The notes beneath the pieces were generated by a model that had not been told where the DNA came from, searched no databases, and was given only the letters and a program-made list of their open reading frames with translations. Below, piece after piece: positions 29,272 to 38,936 of a stretch of 64,000 bases of DNA. Numbering within the stretch: the first letter of the stretch is position 1; every line of letters begins with the position of its first letter. This DNA comes from Methylobacterium brachythecii (GTDB lineage: Bacteria; Pseudomonadota; Alphaproteobacteria; Rhizobiales; Beijerinckiaceae), in the NCBI RefSeq assembly GCF_014196345.1, contig NZ_JACIDN010000006.1:1-64000 (forward strand), read 5' to 3'. A program made the translations under genes and the position numbers.

Positions 29272-30333
29272 ATGAAACGACGAAGCATGATCACGGCCGC
29301 AAGCGCGGCCACGGTGATGACTCTGGGCGGCGTCGGCTACGCCGCGCATAAGCGCAACTCGAACCCGTATTATCGCGGCCCGGTCAGCGACCATTTCGAC
29401 GGCCTGCGCTTCTTCGGACCCGAACAGTCGCCCGACAAGGACTTTTCGGACATCGTCCGCTGGCGGATGAGCGCCAAGCGCGAGGACTGGCCGGCCGCCG
29501 CACCGAGCCCCTTCGCCGCCGACGTGCCACCACAGCGCTTCGAGGGATTGCGGGTCGTGCTGATCGGTCACGCGAGCTACCTGTTTCAGGTCGCCGGCCG
29601 CAACATCCTGGTTGATCCGGTCTTCGCCAAGCGCGCCAGCCCTGTCCGCTTCGCCGGGCCGAAACGAGCCAACCCGCCGGGCATCGCCTTCGATGATCTG
29701 CCGTCGATCGACGCGGTGCTGATCACCCACAACCACTACGACCACCTCGACGGGCCGACCATGGCGCGTCTCTGGCAGGCGCATCAGCCGCTGATCGTCG
29801 CGCCGCTCGGCAACGACGCGATCCTGCGCGGCTACGACGAGACCATGCATGTCGAGACGCGAGATTGGGGCGAGTCGATCGATCTCGGCGGCGGCATCAC
29901 GGTGCATCTCACGCCAGCAAACCATTGGTCGGCGCGCGGGCTCAACGACCGCCGCATGGCACTCTGGTGCGCCTTCGTGCTGACCACGCCGCGCGGCGTG
30001 CACTACCATGTCGGCGATACCGGCCTCGGCAGCGGCCAGATCTTTCGCGAGATCCGCGCCCGCTTCGGCCCGCCGCGTCTCGCGACGCTGCCGATCGGCG
30101 CCTACGAACCCCGCTGGTTCATGGAGCCGCAGCACATGAATCCGGCTGACGCTGTGGAGGCATTTCGGCTTCTCGGCACCGAGCAGGCGCTCGGCCACCA
30201 CTGGGGCACTTTCAAGCTCACGGACGAAGGCATCGAACGGCCCGCCGAGGCCCTCTCGGCCGCGCTCGGTGCCGCCGGCTTGAGCCAGGAGGTGTTCCTG
30301 CCGCTCCGCCCCGGCCAAGTCTGGACGGCCTGA
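29272..30333 (+). CDS. Exported MBL-fold hydrolase, UlaG/NAPE-PLD-like
   Basis: A 353-residue protein with a basic N-terminus and hydrophobic segment (KRRSMITAASAATVMTLGGVGYAA), suggesting export or anchoring. It has the metallo-beta-lactamase site THNHYDHLD (H153, H155, D157, H158), then LTPANHWSARG and VGDTGLG with the bridging aspartate. Spacing resembles N-acyl-phosphatidylethanolamine phospholipase D-like hydrolases. The real substrate is unknown, perhaps a phospholipid or lactone. A single gene transcribed away from the RND operon; the chemoreceptor follows 114 bases later. Confidence 0.85.
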   Translation: MKRRSMITAASAATVMTLGGVGYAAHKRNSNPYYRGPVSDHFDGLRFFGPEQSPDKDFSDIVRWRMSAKREDWPAAAPSPFAADVPPQRFEGLRVVLIGHASYLFQVAGRNILVDPVFAKRASPVRFAGPKRANPPGIAFDDLPSIDAVLITHNHYDHLDGPTMARLWQAHQPLIVAPLGNDAILRGYDETMHVETRDWGESIDLGGGITVHLTPANHWSARGLNDRRMALWCAFVLTTPRGVHYHVGDTGLGSGQIFREIRARFGPPRLATLPIGAYEPRWFMEPQHMNPADAVEAFRLLGTEQALGHHWGTFKLTDEGIERPAEALSAALGAAGLSQEVFLPLRPGQVWTA

Positions 30334-30447
30334 TCACGCCTCTGCGCTGAAGGTTTGAGGCGATCCCAGCCTGCATGTGCCCGTTCACTCGACGCTAACC
30401 GCAATATGGAAAAGTCTCCCGCAAAGCCTGCATCCGGGGGATTAGTC

Positions 30448-32148
30448 ATGCTGCGGCTCACAAGCCTGACATCGAAGGTCATCGTTCTCGCAGCCGTCGC
30501 CATTGCCATCACCTCGGGTGCCCTATGGTTCGGCGCCAGCTACGAGATGCAGTCGCATCTCGAGAGCAAGCAGAGCGAAGAGGGCGAGCACAATATCGGC
30601 GCCCTGGCCCGCGTCTTCGCCGACATCGTTCCCGGAACCACGCTGCGCCTCGACGGCAGCCGCGTGCTCCAGACCGTGACGCCGGACCTGAGCAACCTGA
30701 GCGACCTCTCGATCGTCGACCGTACCGCCGCCTATGTCGGCGGCAATGCGACGGTTTTCGCCTATGAGCCCACCCGCGACGCCTTCGTCCGTAAGATCAC
30801 GAACGTGAAGAAGGAGAACGGCGAGCGCGCGGTCGGCACCGCATTGGCGGCCGACCATCCGGCCCAGGCCATTCTGCGAAAAGGTCAGACCTATTCCGGC
30901 CCGGCCGACCTGTTCGGGCGTCGCTTCTACACCGTGTACCAGCCGACCCTCGATCTCGCAGGCAAGGTCAACGGCATTCTCTATGTCGGCATCCCGATCG
31001 AGCGCTACGACGCGATGCATCGTGAGACGATGGTCGCGATGGGCTGGGTCGCAGCCGGCGTCGCGTTGGTCGCCATGCTGATCATCGGCTGGGTCGCGGC
31101 GCGGCTGTTCCGGCCACTCGGCGACATCGCCGAGCGCACCACTCAGCTCACGGCCGGCGATCTCGACAGCCCGATCCGTCATCGCGACCGCGCCGACGAG
31201 ATCGGCGCGGTCGCCCGCGCACTAGACGGCCTGCTCCATACCAGCCGCCACGCCCGGGTCATGGAGATCGATCAGAAGACCGCGTCGGAAGCCGATGGCC
31301 TGCGCCGCGCGCAGATCGAGAGCGAGATCGAGCGGTTTCGAGGAGAGGTCGGCGCGGCCATCGCCGCGTTCCGCGCGCGGACCGACGAGCTTCGCCAGCG
31401 CTCGCACACGATGTCGGGCCTCTCGAGCGAGGCGCAGAGCGGCGCCGACAGCGCCTCCGTCGGCTTCGATCAGAGCTCAGGCCACGTCCAGGCCGTCGCC
31501 GCTGCCGCCGAAGAGCTGTCGGCCTCGATCTCCGAGATCGCGGCGCGTGTCGAGGATGCCAAGCGCGAGGTCGAGGGCGCCGTCGACGAGGCCGGCGCGA
31601 CCAACGACGAGGTCGTGAAGCTCGCCTCGTTCACGCAGCGCATCGGCGACGTGGTCGGGCTGATCCGCAGCATCGCCGAGCAGACCAACCTGCTTGCTCT
31701 CAACGCCACGATCGAGGCAGCGCGCGCCGGCGAGGCGGGTCGCGGCTTCGCCGTGGTCGCGGCCGAGGTGAAGACCCTGGCGACCCAGACCGCGAAGGCA
31801 ACGGACGAGATCGCGGAGCAGATCGCCACCGTCCAGAGCTCGACCGGCTCGGCCGTCGAAGCGATCGGTCGGATGTCGCGGCGCATGGTAGCCATCAACG
31901 CCACCACCGCCGAGATCTCTCAGGCCGTCTCCGCCCAGGGCGCCGCCACCAGCGAAATCTCGGAAAGCGCCGCGCAATCGGCCATGACGGCCGCGAGCAT
32001 CTCCGGAGCGCTCGGAATCGTCCGCGAGGCCGCGCATCGAACCTCGGAAATGTCCGCGACCGTGCAGAGCGCGGCATCGTCCGTCGAAGAGGTCGCCTCC
32101 GGTCTCGAAAGCGAGATCGAGCGTTTCCTGGAGGCCGTGGCAGCCTAG
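30448..32148 (+). CDS. Methyl-accepting chemotaxis protein with Cache sensor
   Basis: A 566-residue chemoreceptor. TM1 is at about residues 10-30, a periplasmic Cache-type domain follows ([30 protein letters not shown]), TM2 is at about 195-218, and HAMP begins [23 protein letters not shown]. The signalling domain has the hairpin tip [43 protein letters not shown] at 30448 is preferred over one at 30406 because GGGGGA precedes it. The ligand is unknown; no other chemotaxis gene is nearby, so it is an orphan receptor. Confidence 0.92.
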   Translation: MLRLTSLTSKVIVLAAVAIAITSGALWFGASYEMQSHLESKQSEEGEHNIGALARVFADIVPGTTLRLDGSRVLQTVTPDLSNLSDLSIVDRTAAYVGGNATVFAYEPTRDAFVRKITNVKKENGERAVGTALAADHPAQAILRKGQTYSGPADLFGRRFYTVYQPTLDLAGKVNGILYVGIPIERYDAMHRETMVAMGWVAAGVALVAMLIIGWVAARLFRPLGDIAERTTQLTAGDLDSPIRHRDRADEIGAVARALDGLLHTSRHARVMEIDQKTASEADGLRRAQIESEIERFRGEVGAAIAAFRARTDELRQRSHTMSGLSSEAQSGADSASVGFDQSSGHVQAVAAAAEELSASISEIAARVEDAKREVEGAVDEAGATNDEVVKLASFTQRIGDVVGLIRSIAEQTNLLALNATIEAARAGEAGRGFAVVAAEVKTLATQTAKATDEIAEQIATVQSSTGSAVEAIGRMSRRMVAINATTAEISQAVSAQGAATSEISESAAQSAMTAASISGALGIVREAAHRTSEMSATVQSAASSVEEVASGLESEIERFLEAVAA

Positions 32149-32164
32149 CCTTACGTTCGTTGGA

Positions 32165-33040
32165 TCAAGCGTCGGCCGCCGGCACGTGCCGGCGGCTTCC
32201 CAAGGTGATACCGGCAGAGGCCGCGATCACGCAGCCGATGGCGACGCTCTGAAGCAGGCTCAGGCGCTCTCCGAGGACCGCGAGGGCAGCCAGGGCTGCG
32301 ACGGCCGGCTCCAGGCTCATCGTGACCCCGAACACCTGGCGAGGCAGCCGACGAAGTCCGTACATCTCAAGGGAGTAGGGCAGGGCGCTCGACATCACGG
32401 CGACGATCAGCCCGGTCAGGAGAGCCTGCGGTTCGAGCAGCTTCACGCCCTCCTCGACGATTCCGAACGGCGCGGCCAGCAGCGCGGCGACCGCCATGCC
32501 CAACGACACAGCCTGCCCGCCATGCGCCTGACCCGCACGCTGGCCGAAGACGATGTAGAGCGCCCAGCACACGCCTGCTGCGAGCGCGCAGGCCGCGCCG
32601 AGCGGATCGATCGCGGCCTCGTCGTGCAGCGGCAGCAGCAACCCGAGACCGATCACGGACAAGCCGATCCAGGCGAAATCCCCAGGTCGGCGAGACGAGA
32701 ACAGCGCGACGGAGAGCGGGCCCACGAACTCGATCGCCACGGCGATCCCGAGCGGGATCGTACGCAGCGACTGATAGAACAGCAGGTTCATCGCTCCGAG
32801 TGCGCAGCCATAGAGGACGATGGCTCGGGCATCGGCGAGCGCCAGATGACGCCGCCACGGCCGCCATGCCGCGACCAGGATCAAGGCCGAGATGCCGACG
32901 CGCAGGGCCGTGACGCCTGACGCGCCGACGACCGGAAACAGCGACTTGGCCAGCGCCGCCCCGACCTGGATCGAGACCATGCCGGCGACCAGCGCCAGGA
33001 GCGGAAGCAGCATCCCGTTCCGCCCGTCCGACGAAATCAC
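32165..33040 (-). CDS. rhtA: RhtA-type EamA family exporter
   Basis: A ten-helix inner-membrane drug/metabolite transporter. The 291 residues closely follow E. coli RhtA (threonine/homoserine efflux): MVSIQVGAALAKSLFPVVGASGVTALR, the PLGIAVAIEFVGPLSVALFSSRRPGDF block and SSALPYSLEMYGLRRLP. The substrate range is inferred from similarity. The GTG start lies two bases after the hslU stop, so translation may be coupled. An ATG nine codons further in is possible. Its 3' end overlaps a perfect palindrome. Confidence 0.88.
   Translation of the reverse strand: MISSDGRNGMLLPLLALVAGMVSIQVGAALAKSLFPVVGASGVTALRVGISALILVAAWRPWRRHLALADARAIVLYGCALGAMNLLFYQSLRTIPLGIAVAIEFVGPLSVALFSSRRPGDFAWIGLSVIGLGLLLPLHDEAAIDPLGAACALAAGVCWALYIVFGQRAGQAHGGQAVSLGMAVAALLAAPFGIVEEGVKLLEPQALLTGLIVAVMSSALPYSLEMYGLRRLPRQVFGVTMSLEPAVAALAALAVLGERLSLLQSVAIGCVIAASAGITLGSRRHVPAADA
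32175..32196. terminator. Perfect 22-bp palindrome at convergent gene ends
   Basis: Arms GCCGCCGGCAC and GTGCCGGCGGC (11 bases each, no loop) lie inside the last codons of the RhtA-type gene and 27 bases after the chemoreceptor stop. A shared stem-loop for both transcripts or a protein-binding site are possible. There is no T tract, so intrinsic termination would be weak. Confidence 0.4.
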
Positions 33041-33042
33041 CG

Positions 33043-34356
33043 CTAGAGAATGAACCGGCTGAGATCCGCGTTCGCCGCCAGATCCTCGACGCGGTCGCGA
33101 ACGTAACCGGCGTCGATCGTCAGCGTTTCTCCCGAGCGATCGGTGGCAGTGAAGGAGATCTCGTCGATCACGCGCTCCAGCACCGTCTGGAGCCGGCGCG
33201 CGCCGATGTTCTCGACGGAGGAATTCACCTCGACAGCGACGCGGGCCAGCGCGTCCACGGCATCGTCCGTGAAGTCGAGGGTGACGCCCTCGGTCAGCAT
33301 CAAGGCAACGGTCTGCTTGAGCAGGCTCGCCTCGGTGGTGGTGAGGATCTGCTTGAAATCTTCGACAGTCAGCGGCTGCAGCTCGACGCGGATCGGCAGG
33401 CGCCCTTGCAGCTCGGGCAGCAGGTCGGACGGCTTCGAGACATGGAAGGCGCCGCTGGCGATGAACAGCACGTGGTCGGTCTTCACCGCGCCGTGCTTGG
33501 TCGCCACCGTCGTGCCTTCGATCAACGGCAGCAGGTCGCGCTGCACGCCCTCGCGGGAGACGTCGGCGCCGGAGCGGCTCTCGCGGGCGCAGATCTTGTC
33601 GATCTCGTCGAGGAAGACGATGCCGTTATCCTCGACCTCGCGGATCGCCTCACGGGTCAGCGCATCGTCGTCGACGAGCTTGTCGCTCTCCTCGGCGAGG
33701 AGCGGCGCGTAGGCATCTCGCACGGTGATGCGCTTCGGCTTGCCGCGCTGGCCGCCCATGGCCTTGCCGAGCATCTCCCCGATATTGATCGCGCCCATCG
33801 AGGCGCCGGGCATGCCCGGGATCTCGAACATGGGCAGCCCCTGCGACCCGCCTTGGGCAAGCTCCACTTCGACCTCCTTGTCGTCGAGCTCGCTGTTGCG
33901 CAGCTTCTTACGGAAGGAATCGCGGGTGGTCTGGCTGGCGGTCGGGCCGACCAGGGCGTCGAGGATGCGGTTTTCGGCGGCGGCTTCCGCCTTGGCCTTG
34001 ACCTCCTTGCGCTTTTCCTCGCGGCGCAGGCTGATGCCGACCTCCACGAGGTCGCGGATGATCTGTTCGACGTCGCGGCCGACATAGCCGACCTCGGTGA
34101 ACTTGGTGGCCTCGACCTTGAGGAATGGCGCGCCCGCGAGCTTCGCCAGCCGCCGGGCGATCTCGGTCTTGCCGCAGCCGGTCGGCCCGATCATCAGGAT
34201 GTTCTTGGGAGCGACCTCCTCCTTCAGCGGCCCGGTGAGCTGCTGGCGCCGCCAGCGGTTGCGCAGCGCGATGGCGACGGCGCGCTTGGCATCCTTCTGG
34301 CCGACGATGAAGCGGTCGAGTTCGGAGACGATCTCACGGGGAGAGAAGGTGGTCAT
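33043..34356 (-). CDS. hslU: ATP-dependent protease ATPase subunit HslU
   Basis: HslU is the hexameric AAA+ unfoldase of the HslUV (ClpYQ) protease. The 437 residues begin [20 protein letters not shown] and have Walker [14 protein letters not shown], pore loop GYVGRD, Walker [13 protein letters not shown] and the C-terminal LSRFIL that docks into HslV. ATG at 34356 is the family start. Its partner hslV, normally adjacent, lies 5.3 kb upstream beyond an inserted cluster, so hslU probably uses its own promoter. Confidence 0.97.
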   Translation of the reverse strand: MTTFSPREIVSELDRFIVGQKDAKRAVAIALRNRWRRQQLTGPLKEEVAPKNILMIGPTGCGKTEIARRLAKLAGAPFLKVEATKFTEVGYVGRDVEQIIRDLVEVGISLRREEKRKEVKAKAEAAAENRILDALVGPTASQTTRDSFRKKLRNSELDDKEVEVELAQGGSQGLPMFEIPGMPGASMGAINIGEMLGKAMGGQRGKPKRITVRDAYAPLLAEESDKLVDDDALTREAIREVEDNGIVFLDEIDKICARESRSGADVSREGVQRDLLPLIEGTTVATKHGAVKTDHVLFIASGAFHVSKPSDLLPELQGRLPIRVELQPLTVEDFKQILTTTEASLLKQTVALMLTEGVTLDFTDDAVDALARVAVEVNSSVENIGARRLQTVLERVIDEISFTATDRSGETLTIDAGYVRDRVEDLAANADLSRFIL

Positions 34357-34930
34357 CGGGTTCCTGGCAGGCCACGGCGCGCGGCATCGAGGCGGACGAA
34401 TCTCGCACCGATCTAAGCGGGCCGGCACGCTCTTTCCAGACGCGACGGAGCCTGCCGCATGCCTGCCGCGACGACCTGCGCTGTGGATGGGACACCTGAA
34501 CGACCGTCCCACCTGTCCCAGGCCGTCCCACGCTCGAACGGGCCCCGGAACGGTCGAGCTTGCGTCTCGCGCGCCCGAGGCTCGGCCCGAAACGCCATTG
34601 ACAACGTGACGATGATTAGCTTATATTCCTATAAACGGACGATTTGCTGACCGGCATCCTATGCCCGGCCTAACTCAGGAGTTTTGCCGGGAAGCCTCGC
34701 GTCGCCATCGGCAGATGGGTCGTTTGGTCGATCCGAGGAACTCGGCAGCGCAGCCTATCGCGTCTTTGATGGGTGCTTTCAGTCTGTCTGTCTCTATCAC
34801 GCCGAGCCCCGCAAAGGACATCCACTGGGCATCGGCAATCCGCGGCCTCGCGCCCTTCAAGTCGATTGAGCGGCTGCGGCACGGGCTTCAAGCGATCGAT
34901 GTCAGCGATCGCCATTCGACCGTCGTCCTA
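34357..34930. other. 574-base gap with orphan promoter
   Basis: Between hslU and the crp-type gene no convincing coding sequence is seen. Short frames on both strands (for example 34670-34915 minus) lack ribosome binding sites and family features. The gap contains an excellent sigma-70-like promoter on the plus strand (34598-34627), followed by a small CCCGGC/GCCGGG hairpin (34664-34691). It may encode an untranslated RNA, or be the remnant of a lost gene at the edge of the inserted segment. Confidence 0.45.
34598..34627 (+). promoter_or_regulatory. Strong sigma-70-like promoter without a clear gene
   Basis: TTGACA (34598-34603) is followed after 18 bases by TATATT (34622-34627); TTATAT at 17-base spacing is an equal reading. 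The -35 box is a perfect consensus and the -10 box has five of six matches. It points rightward, so a transcript would begin near 34634 and run antisense through the 3' end of the crp-type gene. It could therefore give an antisense regulatory RNA. Confidence 0.5.
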
Positions 34931-35644
34931 TCATCGTCGCGAGAGACCGCATTCCGACGTCGCTCGTTCAAGGCCATGCCGGCTCAGAATGCGACAATGT
35001 CCGCGGCCAAGTTCGATCAGCCCCTGGCGCTTCCAGGCCTGAAGCTGTCGGTTGACGGTCTCGCGCGTCGTGTTGGCGAAAACGGCCAACTCGTCCTGGG
35101 TCACTTGGACGTCGTCGCCGTAATCTTCGGCAAGATCCACGAGCCGGCGGCCGATGCGCGCGGCGGGCGACAAGAGGTTCGTTTCTTCCATGCGCTCGCT
35201 CATCCACCGCACGCGCGCACACATCAGGTCGATCACGCGGAGTGCTAGGGTCGATTCTCGCGCAAGCAGGTCGAGAAAATCGGACCGACGGATGACCGAC
35301 AGGATCGTCACTTCGGTGGCGATCGCGTCTGCGGTGCGGCACCCTCCGTCCAGAAGGGCTATCTCGCCGAAAACGTCGCCGGGACCGAGCAGATTGAGCG
35401 TGAGTTCGCGCCCCTCGGTCGTTCGCGTGACGATCCTCACCTCCCCGCGCCGTACGGCGTAGAGGGCATCGGCAGCGTCGTTCTTTTGGAAAAGAATTTC
35501 GTGAGCGGCCAATTCGCGGTTCGCAGAGAGTCTGGCGACCGTCTGCAGAGCGTCGTCAGCAATACCGGCGAATAGAGGATTTGCAGCTAGGATCTTGCCC
35601 AGCTTCACGTTTTCCAGCATCGGAGCCACCCGGCGATCAGTCAA
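34931..35644 (-). CDS. Crp/Fnr family regulator with cAMP-type binding cassette
   Basis: A 237-residue transcription factor. The cyclic nucleotide domain has FGEIALLDGG (E94) and CRTADA (R103, T104), matching the phosphate-binding residues of true cAMP receptors. The HTH at about 181-202 reads VTQDELAVFANTTRETVNRQLQ; its RETVxR recognition helix resembles E. coli Crp, whose sites are TGTGA-N6-TCACA. It has no iron-sulfur cysteines of Fnr type. Divergent from a class III cyclase, it plausibly senses that enzyme's product. An in-frame ATG eight codons downstream is an alternative start. Confidence 0.9.
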   Translation of the reverse strand: MTDRRVAPMLENVKLGKILAANPLFAGIADDALQTVARLSANRELAAHEILFQKNDAADALYAVRRGEVRIVTRTTEGRELTLNLLGPGDVFGEIALLDGGCRTADAIATEVTILSVIRRSDFLDLLARESTLALRVIDLMCARVRWMSERMEETNLLSPAARIGRRLVDLAEDYGDDVQVTQDELAVFANTTRETVNRQLQAWKRQGLIELGRGHCRILSRHGLERATSECGLSRR

Positions 35645-35952
35645 TCATGGTTATCGATGACAATGAAGCCTTTGCTCTTGTCGAAATAAGTGTCACCGGA
35701 AATAATCCGATTCGGACCTGTCATAAAGAAAATTGAATATTGCCGGGGGACGCCGCCGAAATTGTAGAATCATAAGAAAATATTCGCTCCCGAGGTTATC
35801 GTCTGCTGCGGAGTTGGTTCGTATACCACCCCACCGCGGACGGTGAGGTTCGCCGACATGCCTCGACATGAGAGATGGGGTGGCCATGAACTCGGTTCCG
35901 ACGAACCGAGCCTTGTCTCGGATGAAGCACCTTAGCTCGGGTCGGACGCGCC
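35645..35952. other. Divergent control region of the Crp-type and cyclase genes
   Basis: A 308-base gap with no gene. It contains AT-rich patches and the perfect inverted repeat CTCGGTTC-cgac-GAACCGAG (35891-35910), 43 bases before the cyclase ATG. No TGTGA-N6-TCACA site was found in it, so direct autoregulation by the Crp-type protein is not evident from the sequence. Confidence 0.45.
35891..35910 (+). promoter_or_regulatory. Inverted repeat upstream of the cyclase
   Basis: CTCGGTTC and GAACCGAG are perfectly complementary around a four-base spacer, placed in the probable 5' leader of the cyclase gene. It could be an RNA hairpin limiting translation or a dimeric repressor site. Confidence 0.35.
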
Positions 35953-37698
35953 ATGATCGGAGCAAAGGCTCGGCCCCATAGGTCGTTGTTCGGAAAATAC
36001 TTCGTCGCTCTTTTCGCAGCGGTGGCGCTCCCACTTTTCACGAACGGGAGCGTGGAAGCTTGGCTGGGCTATCGTGACCGGCGTGAGCAACTGCAAGACC
36101 AACTCGGCTTGGAGGGGCGTGCCGCAGCCTTTCGAATTAACGCCTTCATCGACACCATCCGAGAGCAGCTGGGCTGGATGGTTCAGCTCTCGTGGACTGC
36201 GTCGTCCGCTGATCGTCACAAGGTCGATGCCGCTCTCCTGCTCCGGCGAGTGCCCGCCATCATGAGCCTTACGCTCGCCGACGGAGACGGGCAGGAGCGG
36301 CTTCACGTTTCTCGGGTGGAGTTGAACAGATTCGACGGGGGCTTCGACCTAGCTGCCGATCCAGGCGTCGTTGGCGCCCGAACGAGCCGGATCTGGTACG
36401 GTCCGGTCACCTATCACCGCGGCTCCGAGCCCTTCATGACGATCGCGGTCGCAGGGAACCGCACGTCGGCTGGCTATGCCCTCGCAGAGATCAACCTCAA
36501 GCTGATCCAAGAAGTCGTTTCGGGCATCAAAGTGGGAGAGACGGGACAAGCCTTCGTCCTCGACAGTCCGGGACGGCTCATAGCGCATCCCGACATCAAC
36601 CTCGTCCTCCGCGGCGCCGACGATCCCGCGGCACGTCCTCTGGTGGCGCTTCGCGAGGTCATTCACGCTTCCGGCGGGATCGCGACGGGGAAAGACGCCT
36701 CGGGGCAAAGCGTCATGGCCTCGATGTCGACGATCCCAGCGGTCGGCTGGACGGTGATCGTCATGTTGCCGACGGCAGAGGCCTTCGGGCCCATCTCTCG
36801 GGCTCTGGTGCGCACGGGGGCACTTCTGGTCGTCGGCGCGCTGTTCGCTGCCGTGCTCGCCTATTGGCTTGCACGCCGAATGACCGGTCCGATCCAGCGT
36901 CTGGAGTACGGCACCGAGCAAATCGGTGCCGGCAATTTCGAACACCGAATTGCGATCACGTCCGTCGACGAATTGGGCCGGCTCGCCGCGCGCTTCAATG
37001 CCATGGCAGGAGAGCTGGCGATTTCACAGGAACGACAGGAGCGCATCAGACGCCTGAAGCGATTCCTTTCGCCCCAGATTGCCGAGCTCGTCGATCGCAC
37101 GGGAGACGACAACATTCTCGATGGCCAGCGCGTGACCGTCTCGGTCATCTTCTGCGACCTGCGCGGCTTTACGGCTTTCTCCGCCGCCTCGTCACCTGAC
37201 GCTGTGATGGATGTGCTCGGCAGCTATTTCGAGGCACTCGGTCGCGTTGTCACGGCGCATCGTGCGACCTTGATTTCCTTCACCGGCGACGGCCTCATGG
37301 CGATCTTGAACGCTCCCGTGCGCGTGACGGACCCCGCCTTGGCTGCTGCTCGACTGGCCATCGACATGCAAGCCGCAGTTCAAAGCCTGCTCGTCTCGTG
37401 GCGCGGCAAGGGCCATCAGATCGGCTTCGGCGTCGGTGCCGCGATGGGGGCCGCCACCGTCGGGCGGATCGGATACGAGCAGCGATACGACTACACTGCC
37501 ATCGGCCCCGTCGTGAATCTGGCGGCACGGCTGTGTGCGTCAGCGGCGGACGGACAGATTCTGGTCGATGTGAGCTTGGCCGATAGTCTCGGCGGCCGTG
37601 TGACGATCGCCTCCCTCGGCTCACGACCGTTGAAGGGGCTGAAGGACGATGTACCCGTCTTCTCGGTCTCCGACGGTGTTCCGCGCGAGCCCCGATGA
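35953..37698 (+). CDS. Membrane class III adenylate/guanylate cyclase with dCache and HAMP
   Basis: A 581-residue receptor cyclase: TM1 (about residues 16-30), periplasmic dCache-like sensor (to about 280), TM2 (about 288-306), HAMP (RMTGPIQRLEYGTEQIGAGNFEHRI) and a C-terminal cyclase domain. Metal aspartates D402 (FCDLRGFT) and D446 (FTGDGLMA) and catalytic N522 and R526 (NLAARL) are present. S442 stands where purine-selecting enzymes have lysine, and T515 where many have aspartate. The enzyme is probably active, but its nucleotide preference is uncertain. The neighbouring cAMP-type regulator suggests a complete sensing pair. Confidence 0.88.
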   Translation: MIGAKARPHRSLFGKYFVALFAAVALPLFTNGSVEAWLGYRDRREQLQDQLGLEGRAAAFRINAFIDTIREQLGWMVQLSWTASSADRHKVDAALLLRRVPAIMSLTLADGDGQERLHVSRVELNRFDGGFDLAADPGVVGARTSRIWYGPVTYHRGSEPFMTIAVAGNRTSAGYALAEINLKLIQEVVSGIKVGETGQAFVLDSPGRLIAHPDINLVLRGADDPAARPLVALREVIHASGGIATGKDASGQSVMASMSTIPAVGWTVIVMLPTAEAFGPISRALVRTGALLVVGALFAAVLAYWLARRMTGPIQRLEYGTEQIGAGNFEHRIAITSVDELGRLAARFNAMAGELAISQERQERIRRLKRFLSPQIAELVDRTGDDNILDGQRVTVSVIFCDLRGFTAFSAASSPDAVMDVLGSYFEALGRVVTAHRATLISFTGDGLMAILNAPVRVTDPALAAARLAIDMQAAVQSLLVSWRGKGHQIGFGVGAAMGAATVGRIGYEQRYDYTAIGPVVNLAARLCASAADGQILVDVSLADSLGGRVTIASLGSRPLKGLKDDVPVFSVSDGVPREPR

Positions 37699-37714
37699 CG
37701 GAGAGGACTCTCGC

Positions 37715-38758
37715 TCATTCGATGACTGTATCGGCACCACTGAGCAGGGACGGCGGTATGATCAAGCCCAGGAGGCCGGCGGTCTTCGCATTGATGAAGA
37801 ACTCGACCTTCGTCACGAGCTGCACCGGCAGATCCTTCGGGGATTTTCCCTTCAGGACCTCCCCTGTGTAGATCCCTGCCTGCAGGTGCGATTGCGTGAA
37901 GTCTCCGCCATAGCTCAGCAATCCGCCACACAGAACGAAATCTCTCGACTGCGTGATGGCCGGCACCTTGTAGCGAAGGGCCAGCTCGGCGAGGAGTTGA
38001 CTGCGATTGGCGAAGTAAGGGTCGGACGTGAAGACGATCCCGCTCGTTCGTCCGCTGAAGACGCTCGCGAAGATCGGCTCGAACTCTTCCTGACGAGCGA
38101 CGGGTGAGACCTGAAGTTCGACACCGAGACTTTCGGCGGCCTCGTTCAAGGAGCGCAGTTGCGAGCGCGCCGTCGGGCTGGTGGGATTGATGATGACCGT
38201 GAACGCCGTTGCTTTCCGCACCACGTCACGAAGAAACTCCAAGCGCTTGCGCGAGACATCGACGCTCAGACTCGAGATTCCTGTCACGTTCCCTGGCGGT
38301 CGAGCCAGGTTGTCGACGACGCCGAGCGCGACAGGATCTCCACCCATTTCGAAAATGACCGGGATCGTCGGCGTGGCCGACTTCGCTGCAAGCGCAACGG
38401 GAGCGCCACCTGGTGCCACGAGGACCTTGACGCCATGCTCGACGAGTTGCCGAGCAAGCCCCGGGAGCCTGTCATAGTGGCCTTCGGCCCAGCGAAATTC
38501 GAGGATCACGTTTCGGCCCTCGTGATAGCCGGACTCGGCCAGACCTTCGCGGAAATAGGCGAGGCGCGTTGCGAAGAGCCGAGGCGACTCGGGACCGAGG
38601 TATCCAACAATGGGGTTGGCGGATGACTGAGCGAGTGCAGACGGTATTCCCGCTGTCATGACGCCCAGCCAGCCGAGAGCATCCCGTCGGGTTGTACGAC
38701 TCGTCAACTGACGTGAGATCGACTCGGACATTCCATCGAGAGACCGTGGCGTTTCCAT
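37715..38758 (-). CDS. Orphan ABC transporter substrate-binding protein (TrpX/DUF534 type)
   Basis: A 347-residue periplasmic binding protein, convergent with the cyclase gene. The N-terminus has TTRRDALGWLGVMTAGIPSALA, a twin-arginine-like export signal. The mature part starts NPIVGYLGPESPRLF and shows the two-lobed fold with REGLAESGYHEGRNVILEFRWAEG and GVVDNLARPPGNVTGIS. The family usually works with a permease and an ATPase, but neither is near. It may act as a sensor input or an uptake scavenger. The start is uncertain between ATG 38758 and ATG 38731. Confidence 0.85.
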   Translation of the reverse strand: METPRSLDGMSESISRQLTSRTTRRDALGWLGVMTAGIPSALAQSSANPIVGYLGPESPRLFATRLAYFREGLAESGYHEGRNVILEFRWAEGHYDRLPGLARQLVEHGVKVLVAPGGAPVALAAKSATPTIPVIFEMGGDPVALGVVDNLARPPGNVTGISSLSVDVSRKRLEFLRDVVRKATAFTVIINPTSPTARSQLRSLNEAAESLGVELQVSPVARQEEFEPIFASVFSGRTSGIVFTSDPYFANRSQLLAELALRYKVPAITQSRDFVLCGGLLSYGGDFTQSHLQAGIYTGEVLKGKSPKDLPVQLVTKVEFFINAKTAGLLGLIIPPSLLSGADTVIE

Positions 38759-38936
38759 TGCGGACGGGCTCAAAGAGCATCTAATCGTTCGCGCGAATAC
38801 TATAGATCTCAAACAATTCGATGAAAATGATTATTGTCAGGATTTTTTGGATGAGGCAAGCTCGGTGAGCAGAACGACGGCACATATCTGATTGGACGCA
38901 TGATCACCGCACGATCAGGCTAGAAATTGTCGAAAT

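Noticed and set aside
34670..34915. An 81-codon minus-strand frame between hslU and the Crp-type gene
   Set aside because: Arginine-rich, no ribosome binding site, no family recognised, and a second overlapping frame is equally open.
34661..35248. A 195-codon plus-strand frame downstream of the orphan promoter
   Set aside because: Most of it is antisense to the Crp-type gene and it has no ribosome binding site; the promoter more likely drives an RNA or is a remnant.
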